Source: Ekhidna sp051379705
GTDB lineage: Bacteria; Bacteroidota; Bacteroidia; Cytophagales; Cyclobacteriaceae
DNA: 64,000 bases
Assembly: GCF_051379705.1 (NCBI RefSeq)
Contig: NZ_CP179868.1
Span: 62,001 to 126,000 of the forward strand
Reading direction: 5' to 3'
Shown: in pieces, positions 43,976 to 51,431 of the stretch
Layout: each line of letters begins with the position of its first letter
Position numbering within the stretch: position 1 is the stretch's first letter
Program-made: the position numbers and the translations under genes
Notes under the pieces: generated by a model
What the model was told of the DNA's origin: nothing
What the model saw: only the letters and a program-made list of their open reading frames with translations
Databases searched by the model: none

Positions 43976-44244
43976 GATTTAAAAAAATAATTATACTGGC
44001 AACAATTTTTATACTGCTTATTGAATTATATGGAATTTTTAATTTGAACGTAAGCTATAAATATGAGGTCGATCATATGGAAACTCTTAATGATTTAGGC
44101 GAAGCTGATGATAGGATAGAACTAGAGAAAAGAAGGGATGAATTAAATAGCCAGTTAAGTTACGGTTACATTCGCCTTTTCTTCGAAACTTTTGTTCTAA
44201 TTATATTATTTATTCAATTGCGAAGTAATAGATCTAATTCATAG
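43972..44244 (+). CDS. Small membrane protein, candidate immunity for cassette 2
   Basis: A 90-aa protein with two predicted TM helices (IIILATIFILLIELYGIF near 5-22 and the hydrophobic FETFVLIILFIQL near 70-82) and a charged loop between. It overlaps the cassette 2 stop by 4 nt (ATGA), suggesting coupled translation. The membrane location fits immunity to a cell-envelope hydrolase. No family recognised. Confidence 0.6.
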   Translation: MRFKKIIILATIFILLIELYGIFNLNVSYKYEVDHMETLNDLGEADDRIELEKRRDELNSQLSYGYIRLFFETFVLIILFIQLRSNRSNS

Positions 44245-44256
44245 TTCATACTCTAG

Positions 44257-44586
44257 TACCCTAAGTGGGCTGGATATGCTGTGGCTGCGACAGCTGCGGT
44301 AGTAGTGTTGAAACTTTCTGGAGATATTTCTAATCCATTTGGTAATTCAAAAGACTGGACGACTAGTCGTGGAGAGCCTGCAGCATTTCCTACTGCACCT
44401 CAAGGCTTTGATCCGAAAAAACCGAATCAATTTCCCGATAGAATAACTAGATGGGGATTTGCAGGGTATTTGGGTTATAAGCTCTATAAGAATTTGGATA
44501 AAACAGTTCCTCAGGAGTACATCCCACCGGCTGACAATACTAGGTATGTTATTCCTCGAGTACCAATAATTCAACCAGGAAATTGA
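44257..44586 (+). pseudogene. Orphan RHS-type tip fragment without core
   Basis: The frame is open from a stop at 44256 to 44586 with only a GTG available inside (44281). The product begins YPKWAGYAVAATAAVVVLKL, a hydrophobic stretch, and ends in a Pro-rich tail. There is no RHS core before it and it is followed 13 nt later by a small membrane protein. It looks like the C-terminal remnant of another tip. Confidence 0.45.
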
Positions 44587-44599
44587 AAAGCATTAGCTT

Positions 44600-44791
44600 A
44601 TGAATTGGAATTTATGGTCTAAAATATTTGGCTACTCCTGTGGAGCACTGATTGTTATTCACACCTTCTTCTCAGTAGGGTATGGAGAAAACATGATCTT
44701 AACAATTTTCGAGATTATGGTTCTAATAGCATTCTTAGTTTCAGAATTAATGGTTTTTTTGAAGAAGCGTGAAGAAAGGAAGTGGAAATAA
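44600..44791 (+). CDS. Small two-TM protein, immunity-like
   Basis: A 63-aa protein with two hydrophobic helices (about 8-25 and 32-52) and a basic tail (KKREERKWK). By position it belongs to the tip fragment just upstream. It has been retained although its toxin is broken. Function is inferred from context. Confidence 0.5.
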   Translation: MNWNLWSKIFGYSCGALIVIHTFFSVGYGENMILTIFEIMVLIAFLVSELMVFLKKREERKWK

Positions 44792-44855
44792 CGAATTGAG
44801 AAGGCTCTATCTCTACGAATGGATAATTGCTATTTTTCTATTATTAAACCCAACT

Positions 44856-45094
44856 GGCGCGGAAGTTACTTCCGTGCCTAATTGTTTAAAGTAAATAACA
44901 AAGCTTACCATAAGTAGACTTCCACAGCTACCGCAAGTCTTCCAGCTAGGGTTGTGTGATGGCGTGACTTGTGGTCGGTTTAAGTAAAACACATCAAAGC
45001 CCACCTTCATAGTTTTTTCTTCCCCTCAGAGTCACCCCAGGGCTGGGAGAGAAGGGAGGACTCTGAGGAATCACTGTTAGCAGTATATTAGCTG
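44856..45094 (+). repeat. REP1 plus 239-bp cassette leader, copy 2
   Basis: Same block and same length as at 40243, ending at the core ATG at 45095. The left junction CCAACTGG again follows unrelated sequence. An ATG-started short frame from 44818 enters it in frame and would end NWRGSYFRA. Confidence 0.85.
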
Positions 45095-46135
45095 ATGTAT
45101 CAGAGTGGCTATGCGAGCTACGATAGCCTCACAGGCTACTATGACTTCTTGTTTAGAAGCTATGATCCTGCATTAGGCAGATTCTTTGCGTTTGATCCGA
45201 TGGCTGCCAGCACACCGAGTTATTCTCCGTATCATGCGAACTTCAATAATCCGATCAGCTTTACGGATCCGCTTGGGTTGAGTCCGAATGATGGAAGATT
45301 GAAGGATTTTGGCTTTAACAGCGGTGAAGAAGTTAATTTCAGTGAAGGAGTAAGTAGCTATGAGTATTGGGCGCGACCAAGTATGTTTGGTGAAAATATC
45401 GGTTCTTCAGTCGGAGATTTCATAGCCGCCATTGTAGGTGAACTCATGAAGTCTGATTTTGGTGGACAATGGACACAAGATGGTGGTATGGTTGCCTACG
45501 ATGATCCAACTTCATCTGAAAGTGAGAACAATCAAGATGGAAACGGAGATATACAAACAAAACCAGGTGTATTCGGATTTACAGGTGAATCAATTGTGGT
45601 TAAGAGTGATGGTGAAAAAAAATCAGAAGAAAGTAGGACAGTGCTGCAAATTGCAAATGATATAGCCTATGAGATAAATGAGTATAACCCTCTAGCAATA
45701 GCTATTAATAGTATTCATGCTTATTTTACTGGTAAAGATTGGGAAAGAGGAAATCCAATGTCTGCTGGAGAGGCTTCTTTTAATCTTGCAACAATAATCC
45801 CTGTTTTTAAAGTTGGTAAAGTTGTAAAAAAAGGCTTTAACATTACACGAAAAGTAGTTGGCAATCAGGTGCTTTCTGTTTCTGGACACGCTTCTCAACA
45901 AGCAATCACTCGAGGATTTAGTCCTGCCAGTATAAAGCATATAATTCAACATGGATCTATTCAAACAAAACTTGGTAAGGGTTTAACTCCACAATTTCAC
46001 TATAGTTTTGGAGGAAATACCGTTATTGTAAATTCATTAAATGGGAGAATAATAACAATGTTTAGTAGTTCACCTGGGACAAGAAATGGTCTTGGGGCGG
46101 GTAATTTCATACCATTTAATATAGGACCTAACTAA
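45095..46135 (+). CDS. Orphan RHS cassette 3, BECR/DUF4258-like nuclease tip
   Basis: The core start is followed by a pretoxin with FGGQWTQDGG, a hydrophobic pretoxin region (FNLATIIPVFKVGKV), and a ~75-residue end: VSGHASQQAITRGFSPASIK, then HYSFGGNTVIVNSL and GRIITMFSS. His/Gln/Arg helices plus a central sheet ending in IITM resemble DUF4258/BECR-fold RNase toxins. No signal peptide or export domain is present, so it is a donor cassette. The immunity candidate starts 1 nt after the stop. Confidence 0.72.
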   Translation: MYQSGYASYDSLTGYYDFLFRSYDPALGRFFAFDPMAASTPSYSPYHANFNNPISFTDPLGLSPNDGRLKDFGFNSGEEVNFSEGVSSYEYWARPSMFGENIGSSVGDFIAAIVGELMKSDFGGQWTQDGGMVAYDDPTSSESENNQDGNGDIQTKPGVFGFTGESIVVKSDGEKKSEESRTVLQIANDIAYEINEYNPLAIAINSIHAYFTGKDWERGNPMSAGEASFNLATIIPVFKVGKVVKKGFNITRKVVGNQVLSVSGHASQQAITRGFSPASIKHIIQHGSIQTKLGKGLTPQFHYSFGGNTVIVNSLNGRIITMFSSSPGTRNGLGAGNFIPFNIGPN

Positions 46136-46136
46136 A

Positions 46137-46406
46137 ATGGGCAATAAACATAAAAAGGGTTTTACTCCCGATTATTATTTGGTAAACGATGTACTTATGG
46201 AATACAACCCTTTAGGTGTTGAAGGACCAGTGTTGTCAACTGAATATGTAAGATATATTCCTGGAATTATCAGTGTCAAAAATGATAAGAAAAAGCTTTT
46301 CGACCATATTAAAAATTTACTAGTGGAACTTGATGTAATTGATTTAAATGATGATTTCCATAAAGAATATCTGGAAAAAATATGTTCAGATTTAATGAGG
46401 ATTTAG
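46137..46406 (+). CDS. Candidate immunity protein for cassette 3
   Basis: An 89-aa soluble protein with no signal peptide or TM segment. It starts 1 nt after the cassette 3 stop. A cytoplasmic location fits immunity to a nuclease tip. The sequence (LVNDVLMEYNPLGVEG, FDHIKNLLVELDVIDL) matches no family I know. Confidence 0.55.
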   Translation: MGNKHKKGFTPDYYLVNDVLMEYNPLGVEGPVLSTEYVRYIPGIISVKNDKKKLFDHIKNLLVELDVIDLNDDFHKEYLEKICSDLMRI

Positions 46407-46479
46407 CGTAGTGTAGGATACCTCGACAAGTTTAATCATCCACTATTGCTTAATCAAGCAAAACACATCAAAGCCCTCC

Positions 46480-47171
46480 TCTGGAGATATAGTTCCAGCT
46501 TATCGATTGGTTGGAGCAACTTTTATTGGTGATGGTAAAGGAGGAAAGAAAAAGGGCGACATTCCAACATATACATGGGAAAAAAGGAGTAGGAATAAGA
46601 AATTTACTCAAGGAAGCGATCCTTGCGGTCCAGGAGGGATTTATTGCAAAGGGAAAGACTATGATTTTAGTGCTCAGGCTTGGATAGACGCTGGTTGGCC
46701 AGCATGGGTTTTTGAGTTGTTTGGGCATACCCAACCAGGGGGGATGGTTCAGCACAAGTCACCAGATGGCTTACCTAGTACAGATCCTGGGGTGAGTGCA
46801 GATAATGTGACGGGGTGTCAAGATTGTGGATTAAATGCCCCAGGTAGCAGTCCACAGAATTACTATGAGAGATTTAAAGATATAGCAGATGGACTTGTTA
46901 GCTATATGGATGGAATGGTTCTAATCAAGAACTACCTTCATATCAAAATCAGAATGGTTACAATTTGATATTTTATGACAGGCCGACTAGACACAATACG
47001 AATGGTAGTACATCTTGGCAAGCCGAATTATCGTTAATTGGGAAGTTGAATGGTGTTTATGAGCCGATTTATACGGTGACATATGGTTTCCAAATAAATA
47101 GTGGAGTTTTGACGCTAAGCCCAATACAACCGGCAACACCGTCTCAATTTCAGTTAAATCACATTAGATAA
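46480..47171 (+). pseudogene. Orphan tip without core, frameshifted
   Basis: The frame begins GDIVPAYRLVGATFIGDG directly after a truncated cassette-end block (CATCAAAGCC at 46467), with no RHS core. It contains a Cys-rich stretch (DPCGPGGIYCKG, CQDCGL). Near 46915 the frame shifts: frame 1 goes on to a false end at 46968, while frame 3 reads WNGSNQELPSYQNQNGYNL and continues to 47171. A single indel would restore one ~230-aa tip. Its immunity candidate at 47173 is intact. Confidence 0.6.
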
Positions 47172-47172
47172 T

Positions 47173-47619
47173 ATGAAAAAGCTAATATTAATTCTGTTGG
47201 TATTACTGGTGATATCATGCCAAGCACAAAAGTCAAAGGATATGGATTACATTAAATTCGAACATGTTGGGGAAAGCGATAAGCCCATTAGAACGCTGAT
47301 TTTAGCTACAGCCGAGATAGCAGTTTTTAAAGAAAATTTAATTGTTGATTTTGAGGTCGTTTCAGAAGATTCATTTCAGTTAATGAATAAATATATTTCT
47401 GATAAGGTAGATGATTTTCAGAGTTTCAGAGAGAGCAAGTTTGAATACGGGTCTTTTAAGATAGTTTCGGTTTATGAAAGCATAACCACTGAATATGTTT
47501 TGCAATCAAGTGATGAATCACAATTATATTTTAGAACTTTAATCGAACTATTCGAGAATCAAAATAAGGAGGATAAAGCCTTAAAAGCCTTAGAATCCAT
47601 TTTGATTCGTTTAAATTAA
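47173..47619 (+). CDS. Lipoprotein, candidate immunity for the orphan tip
   Basis: A 148-aa lipoprotein (VLLVISCQAQ) beginning 1 nt after the stop of the broken tip. The mature part is acidic and mixed alpha/beta with no known family. It is a tightly spaced toxin-immunity pair in which the toxin has decayed but the immunity has not. Confidence 0.6.
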   Translation: MKKLILILLVLLVISCQAQKSKDMDYIKFEHVGESDKPIRTLILATAEIAVFKENLIVDFEVVSEDSFQLMNKYISDKVDDFQSFRESKFEYGSFKIVSVYESITTEYVLQSSDESQLYFRTLIELFENQNKEDKALKALESILIRLN

Positions 47620-47715
47620 TTCAATGCGTCAGTTCCTGCCTAAGACTGGCTTTAAGTAAGAAAGCAGAGAGTAGATCCATAACAGTTTTTTTCTGGTCAT
47701 CAGAAAGAGCCAGCT

Positions 47716-47778
47716 GGCGCAAGCGTTTCGCTTGTGTCCAAAAGAAAATGGAAGCCTCGATAGATCGGGGCTTTTTTC
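47716..47778 (+). repeat. REP3-type palindrome and adjacent terminator
   Basis: GGCGCAAGCG-ttt-CGCTTGTGT (47716-47737) is a REP of the same form as REP1 but with a different inner stem. It is followed by a terminator stem AGCCTCGAT/ATCGGGGCT with a T6 tail (47753-47777), which would end the upstream immunity transcript. Confidence 0.7.
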
Positions 47779-47779
47779 A

Positions 47780-47873
47780 TTATCTCTCCGTCCACTTCTT
47801 CGGATCTTTTGAAGTATGAAATACTGCCACGATCAGTATGGCTTGTTCAGCTTCATTGACTTGAAAATGGATC
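47780..47873 (-). pseudogene. RelE/ParE-type toxin C-terminal fragment
   Basis: Read on the minus strand, the frame encodes HFQVNEAEQAILIVAVFHTS, then KDPKKWTER and a stop at 47780. This is the characteristic end of RelE/ParE family toxins. Everything upstream is cut off at the CCAACTGG junction of a REP1 copy (47873). No antitoxin is present. Confidence 0.65.
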
Positions 47874-47878
47874 CAACT

Positions 47879-47924
47879 GGCGCGGAAGTTACTTTCCAAC
47901 TGGCGCGGAAGTTACTTCCGTGCC
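47879..47924 (+). repeat. Tandem REP1: one partial, one complete
   Basis: A partial REP1 (47879-47895, ending ...GTTACTTT) is followed directly by a complete copy (47902-47924) and the short leader TTCCGATCCTCCACAG. Both begin CCAACTGG. It looks like a REP inserted within or next to another. Confidence 0.85.
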
Positions 47925-48993
47925 TTCCGATCCTCCACAGCTGATGTATCAGAGCGGCTATGCGAGCTACGATAGCCTGACAGGCTACTATGACTTCTTG
48001 TTTAGAAGCTATGATCCAGAGTTAGGACGATTCTTTGCCTTTGATCCGATGGCTGCTAGTACACCGAGTTATAGTCCGTATCATGCCAACTTTAATAATC
48101 CGATCAGCTTTACTGATCCGTTTGGGTTGAGTCCGAGTGACTATAGACTCAAAGACTTTGGTGGTAACGAAAATGCTAATGATGGCATGTATACTGGAGA
48201 CTTTGGACCTGGAATGTTGGGATCAGGAGGATTAGGAAATATTAATGCTTTAGCAGGACCTGATGCGGTTTATGGTCAAGCGAATTGGGCAATACAAAAT
48301 GGGTTCTGGGATGCAATACCTGATGGCTATTACGTTAATGATGGAGGTGGTAATTTTGAACGAGTTTCCAATAAGCGTCGGGTGAAAATTTACGTGGTGG
48401 AAACTGGTAGCGGCGTTTATTGGACACCTTTTAGGGAAAATTTTGAAGGTATAGATGGAATATTAAGGGTAGATCAAGATTGGATAACTGGGAAACAGGC
48501 TGAGGAATTGCTTCAAGCAAATGGGGGGAATCAATATGAAACAGGAACTTATACCGATACATATTACAGTACGTATGGTTTTCCTCATCTTTCCATACTT
48601 CAAGGAGCTTTTAGGGTTGATGCTGTGTATGGTGTTTATAAGGATTTAGAAGGCAAACCACACTTAAAATTTGGCGGCACACTTAATTACTATTCTCAGG
48701 CTTTAGGGGAATCCCGATTTGTGGCACAAACACAACTATTAGTGGATGGTAAAGCAGTAGGCCCAGTACAAACTGCTGGTTTTGGTCCAGGAGAATCGAT
48801 GTTTATCAATCCAGGAGATGTAGCACTTGGATTTACAAATGTTGCATTGCCAGAATATGGAAGGAATGTCCAATTGCAACTTACAATTAATGCATATTTC
48901 AAGGACGGGCAGCATCCAGGAGTCGATATAACCAGGAGACATTTTACATTTAATGTTCCTTACATATCGGTTCCAACCATTGGGCCAAAGTAA
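47920..48993 (+). CDS. Orphan RHS cassette 4, beta-rich tip
   Basis: The core ATG is at 47944. The core differs from that of cassette 2 at many silent sites, but the following pretoxin (48129-48516) is identical to it base for base. The tip then changes completely at 48517 to a beta-rich domain (GAFRVDAVYGVYKDLEG, VDGKAVGPVQTAGFGPG) of Ig-like appearance. Its activity is unknown. No same-strand immunity gene follows; a hairpin and a convergent gene come next. Confidence 0.7.
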   Translation: MPSDPPQLMYQSGYASYDSLTGYYDFLFRSYDPELGRFFAFDPMAASTPSYSPYHANFNNPISFTDPFGLSPSDYRLKDFGGNENANDGMYTGDFGPGMLGSGGLGNINALAGPDAVYGQANWAIQNGFWDAIPDGYYVNDGGGNFERVSNKRRVKIYVVETGSGVYWTPFRENFEGIDGILRVDQDWITGKQAEELLQANGGNQYETGTYTDTYYSTYGFPHLSILQGAFRVDAVYGVYKDLEGKPHLKFGGTLNYYSQALGESRFVAQTQLLVDGKAVGPVQTAGFGPGESMFINPGDVALGFTNVALPEYGRNVQLQLTINAYFKDGQHPGVDITRRHFTFNVPYISVPTIGPK

Positions 48994-49000
48994 GACTTTA

Positions 49001-49024
49001 GAAAGGGGATGAAAGTCCCCTTTC
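49001..49024. terminator. Convergent hairpin
   Basis: The stem GAAAGGGGA/TCCCCTTTC has a 6-nt loop and lies between cassette 4 and the convergent TPR lipoprotein gene. It has a short T-rich side and likely stops both transcripts. Confidence 0.6.
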
Positions 49025-49025
49025 A

Positions 49026-49661
49026 CTAGAAATTTCTAATAAAATCTTCCTTATCAAAGCCCCGGATGACATTTTCCATGAGATCGATTTTTTGCCGATC
49101 CTGATCGGATTTGGACGTTATAATGGAAAGTTGGGCAAGAGCTTCATTCCCATCGTGAGTGAATAGGAAGACAAAGGCTCGATTTACTTTTAGGTCAATG
49201 CTGTCTGGATTATCTTCAATCAACTTATTATAAAGCCGGATAGCTTCAAAGTACTTGTCTTGCGCTGAATCCAGTTTACCTATGTTCTCATAGATCACTC
49301 CTTGACTAAAAATTAGTTCAGCATTATTTGGCTGAAACTTTGAGGCTTTAGCATATTCTAAAAGAGCATGATCATAATGCCCAAGTGTTTTAAGCAATGT
49401 GGCTTTATTTAGGTATGAATAAACATATTGACTATCAATCTCAATAGCCTTTTCTATTTTTTCGAGAGCCTGATTTAGTTGATCAATATCAAATGTATCC
49501 ATGTAGAGATTTTCACTAATTATATCAACTACTTCGTTATTCAGTTCAACTACCCTTGGGTCGATCTCACGTTTGGCTACTTCTTCGCTTTTCTTTGTTT
49601 CAGTGGCGCAGCTTGCCAGTTGAAGTGCAATTGCAATTATCACAAGATTGGAAAGTCTCAT
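49026..49661 (-). CDS. TPR lipoprotein
   Basis: A 211-aa lipoprotein (signal ends ALQLASCATE) with three or four TPR repeats (about 60-165: YDHALLEYAKASKFQPNNAE). It lies opposite and convergent to cassette 4. TPR lipoproteins usually mediate protein contacts in the periplasm. It might be an ordinary gene caught in the array or a relocated accessory; I cannot decide. Confidence 0.75.
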   Translation of the reverse strand: MRLSNLVIIAIALQLASCATETKKSEEVAKREIDPRVVELNNEVVDIISENLYMDTFDIDQLNQALEKIEKAIEIDSQYVYSYLNKATLLKTLGHYDHALLEYAKASKFQPNNAELIFSQGVIYENIGKLDSAQDKYFEAIRLYNKLIEDNPDSIDLKVNRAFVFLFTHDGNEALAQLSIITSKSDQDRQKIDLMENVIRGFDKEDFIRNF

Positions 49662-49682
49662 ATGAAGGTTTTGAGTTAGAGA

Positions 49683-50015
49683 TTATGAATAAGCTTTTTT
49701 GGCTTTGGAGTCTCTCAGGACAGTATCGATAAAGAACCACATTTTTTCCTGGGTGCCTTGATCAAGTTGTTTGATCTCCTGGAGCCTTTTGATATCCCAG
49801 ACATCAAACTGGGCGTTTACCCCTTCACCTACCAGAGAATCCAGGCTTACCTCAAAAGCATCTGCGATACGCTTGGCCACATCGATAGACGGAGTGGCCT
49901 CATTGCGTTCATACTTTCCTACGATCACACGCGACACCTCAATTTTAGCAGCCAGGTCAGCTTGCGACCAGTCTTTTTGCTTCCTGAGCTCGGTTATCTT
50001 GCCTCCAATGTTCAT
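49683..50015 (-). CDS. XRE-family HTH regulator
   Basis: A 110-aa DNA-binding protein. The HTH_3 domain covers about 6-62 (ELRKQKDWSQADLAAKIEVS, with the YERNEATPSIDVAKRIADAF second half). A C-terminal helical tail follows (LDQGTQEKMWFFIDTVL). It lies 21 nt upstream of the TPR lipoprotein in the same orientation. It may regulate itself, the TPR gene or array genes; no operator could be identified. Confidence 0.85.
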   Translation of the reverse strand: MNIGGKITELRKQKDWSQADLAAKIEVSRVIVGKYERNEATPSIDVAKRIADAFEVSLDSLVGEGVNAQFDVWDIKRLQEIKQLDQGTQEKMWFFIDTVLRDSKAKKAYS

Positions 50016-50139
50016 AAAATACTTCTTTAGAAAACAATACTTTACGGAATGATGGTAATTTATGTAATAATGGTTGCTAAAAGAAACAGATAGTTTTTTG
50101 GTTGAGTGAAACTATTGTATACTTTTGTTATCCCCAACT

Positions 50140-50378
50140 GGCGCGGAAGTTACTTCCGTGCCTAATTGTTTAAAGTAAATAACAAAGCTTACCATAAGTA
50201 GACTTCCACAGCTACTGCAAGTCTTCCAGCTAGGGTTGTGTGATGGCGTGACTTGTGGTCGGTTTAAGTAAAACACATCAAAGCCCACCTTCATAGTTTT
50301 TTCTTCCCCTCAGAGTCACCCCAGGGCTGGGAGAGAAGGGAGGACTCTGAGGAATCACTGTTAGCAGTATATTAGCTG
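50140..50378 (+). repeat. REP1 plus 239-bp cassette leader, copy 3
   Basis: Third full-length leader, ending at the ATG of the truncated core at 50379. It differs from copies 1 and 2 by very few bases. Confidence 0.85.
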
Positions 50379-50543
50379 ATGTATCAGAGTGGCTATGCGA
50401 GCTATGATAGCCTCACAGGCTACTATGACTTCTTGTTTAGAAGCTATGATCCTGCATTAGGCAGATTCTTTGCGTTTGATCCGATGGCTGCTAGCACACC
50501 GAGTTATTCAACCAACTGGCGCGGAAGTTACTTCCGTGCCTAA
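50379..50543 (+). pseudogene. Orphan RHS cassette 5, core cut by REP1
   Basis: The core begins normally and runs for 44 codons to STPSYS, then enters another REP1 (50518-50540) in frame and ends NWRGSYFRA-stop. The remainder of the core and the whole tip are missing. This shows a REP1 junction inside an RHS core. Confidence 0.8.
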
Positions 50544-50692
50544 TTGTTTAAAGTAAATAACAAAGCTTACCATAAGTAGACTTCCACAGCTACCGCAAGT
50601 CTTCCAGCTAGGGTTGTGTGATGGCGTGACTTGTGGTTAGTATAAGCAAAACACATCAAAGCCCACCTTCATTGTTTGTTGGTGGGTTTTTT
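50518..50692 (+). repeat. REP1, partial leader and cassette-end terminator
   Basis: REP1 is followed by the first ~120 bases of the 239-bp leader. It then switches at AAAACACATCAAAGCCCACC to the complete terminator (GCCCACC/GGTGGG, T6 at 50687-50692) rather than to the leader 3-prime half. The full leader therefore looks like a hybrid whose second half replaced the terminator arm. Confidence 0.75.
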
Positions 50693-50737
50693 GGTTTTAG
50701 GGGGTGGAGTTAAATTGTGAAGCAAAGAGTACTAGTT

Positions 50738-51337
50738 ATGAAAGCAGTATTATTTTTCGCAGCGATTGTATGTTTTTTTAATGCAAAGTGCCAAGAGTTA
50801 AAATCCTTTAGATATGGGTTAGATATGCTGAGAGTTGAAGCTTCAAAAGATAGCTTGATAGAGGATATGAAGTTTAATGAAGGCTATGATTCTAATATTA
50901 ATGTATTAAGAATTGATGATTTAAGTGGGGGTAGAGGTGATGGTCCACTAATAATTTCTTCCAAGAAGTCAATTCCAACCGATTCTTTGATGTTGTCTTT
51001 AGAATTGATAACTATGGTTCTAGAAGACAGTGTTCTAAATGTTTTTATAGATGCTGTAGATAAAGTTGCTACTAAATTCTACAATCCTGAGGATTTTGAG
51101 TTTGTTGTATTGAGATTTACTTATCGTTATGAAGGAAAGATTAGTCAATATTATTTGACAACCCCATTGTATACATCAGTGGTGATGAGAAGGCTCGAGA
51201 AAATTTTGAAAGAAAATTACGATTCTGATGTTTTAAAATCCTACTACAGGTTTTTGAGTTGGACACAATTGTTCCATTATAAAGATGATGCTTTAGAGGA
51301 AGTTATATGGAGAAACCCACATGAAATTAAATATTAG
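50738..51337 (+). CDS. Orphan exported immunity-like protein
   Basis: About 199 aa from the ATG at 50738 (a GTG at 50717 is also possible), with a signal peptide ending near FFNAKCQ. The mature protein is acidic with no family I know. It stands behind the decapitated cassette 5 with no tip before it, as expected for an immunity gene kept after loss of its toxin. Confidence 0.55.
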   Translation: MKAVLFFAAIVCFFNAKCQELKSFRYGLDMLRVEASKDSLIEDMKFNEGYDSNINVLRIDDLSGGRGDGPLIISSKKSIPTDSLMLSLELITMVLEDSVLNVFIDAVDKVATKFYNPEDFEFVVLRFTYRYEGKISQYYLTTPLYTSVVMRRLEKILKENYDSDVLKSYYRFLSWTQLFHYKDDALEEVIWRNPHEIKY

Positions 51338-51350
51338 AAGTGTCTGACAC

Positions 51351-51431
51351 AGCTTCTTCCCCTCAGAGTCACCACAGGGCTGGGAGAGAAGGGAGGACTC
51401 TGAGGAATCACTGTTAGCAGTATATTAGCTG
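51351..51431 (+). repeat. 3-prime part of the cassette leader
   Basis: Only the last ~80 bases of the 239-bp leader, including the CCTCAGAGTC/GACTCTGAGG inverted repeat, precede the core at 51432. REP1 is absent, so this junction lies within the leader. Confidence 0.75.

Noticed and set aside
40194..45010. Repeated minus-strand ORFs starting MKVGFDVFYLNRPQVTPSHN at 40397, 45010 and 50294 as a conserved small gene
   Set aside because: They are the reverse reading of the 239-bp leader repeat, run through the REP1 palindrome and vary after it. The conservation is explained by the repeat itself.
49758..50052. Plus-strand ORFs opposite the XRE regulator
   Set aside because: Shadows of a clear HTH gene with no start context or motifs.
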